Positions 63,931 to 64,000 of a DNA stretch of 64,000 nt are shown here, in pieces. A program made the position numbers and the translations under genes. Under the pieces are notes generated by a model. It saw nothing but the letters and a program-made list of their open reading frames with translations. It was not told the DNA's origin and ran no database searches. The first letter of the stretch is position 1. Each line of letters starts with the position of its first letter. This DNA is from Hyphomicrobiales bacterium (GTDB taxonomy: Bacteria; Pseudomonadota; Alphaproteobacteria; Rhizobiales; Rhizobiaceae): positions 1-64,000 of the forward strand of contig UBTY01000030.1 of the NCBI GenBank assembly GCA_900468535.1, written 5' to 3'.

Positions 63931-64000
63931 ATGAACGACATCAGGGCCTATGAAAAGATATTGCGAGACCGGCAGCGCGAGTTGCAGTCGCGGCTCCACC
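63931..64000 (+). CDS. Start of a gene running off the window (partial)
   Basis: ATG 4 bases after GGAGGGCC; the visible 23 codons read MNDIRAYEKILRDRQRELQS and continue. The Arg/Glu-rich helix recalls the start of small DksA/TraR-type proteins, but too little is present to name it. Likely co-transcribed with the usp gene. Confidence 0.5.
   Translation, partial: MNDIRAYEKILRDRQRELQSRLH

Overview
The window is G+C-rich chromosomal DNA from an alphaproteobacterium of the Rhizobiaceae (Rhizobium/Agrobacterium/Ensifer group). This rests on gene content: a dmeRF metal-efflux pair, a BTLCP/LapG-type protease beside a type I secretion operon, a rhizobial-type coiled-coil protein, DUF930 and DUF2780 proteins, and mosaic intergenic palindromes of the kind common in rhizobia. 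No rRNA, tRNA, phage, integron or complete insertion sequence was seen. Nearly all genes are ordinary chromosomal ones; the unusual material lies mostly between genes.

Region 1 (1-16.3 kb) is a coherent surface-adhesin system. It holds the C-terminal ~2760 residues of a giant VCBS/RTX adhesin, a membrane protein with a degenerate GGDEF domain, TolC, the type I ABC exporter, the membrane fusion protein, a small predicted ribbon-helix-helix plus PAS-like protein fused translationally to the operon end, and a periplasmic LapG-like cysteine protease. The layout resembles Lap-type biofilm control, but no LapD-like receptor is visible.

Region 2 (16.5-25 kb) carries a lipoprotein like penicillin-binding protein activators, an ABC-F ATPase preceded by a leader peptide with mutually exclusive pairing segments, a PhnA-like protein, a HerA-like ATPase, small hypotheticals and a glucose-6-phosphate dehydrogenase. 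Two copies of a mosaic repeat lie here.

Region 3 (25-42 kb) is metabolic and regulatory: trans-aconitate methyltransferase, cupin, patatin, zinc alcohol dehydrogenase, class IV aminotransferase, bestrophin, MFS exporter, PEBP protein, two AraC regulators, a TetR regulator with twin operators, a long coiled-coil protein, superoxide dismutase, a phosphoesterase and an SDR.

Region 4 (41.5-51.5 kb) holds a YafY-type regulator beside a LysE exporter that looks frameshifted, two cytochromes c, a 271-bp MITE-like element whose edge supplies a stop codon, a DJ-1/PfpI protein, a GNAT gene with a leader peptide and attenuator, dmeR-dmeF, a class A beta-lactamase, SelO, and parD with a broken parE.

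Region 5 (51.5-64 kb) holds two DHA2-type MFS exporters, a homocysteine S-methyltransferase family protein, DUF1697 with oligopeptidase B, a polysaccharide deacetylase, an AI-2E family transporter, a LysR regulator, a VOC dioxygenase with a Tat signal and a second strong start, a universal stress protein, and the first codons of one more gene.

The strongest leads are the two leader-peptide systems (19.3-19.6 kb and 46.1-46.25 kb), the RHH-PAS protein of the adhesin locus, and the MITE-like element.
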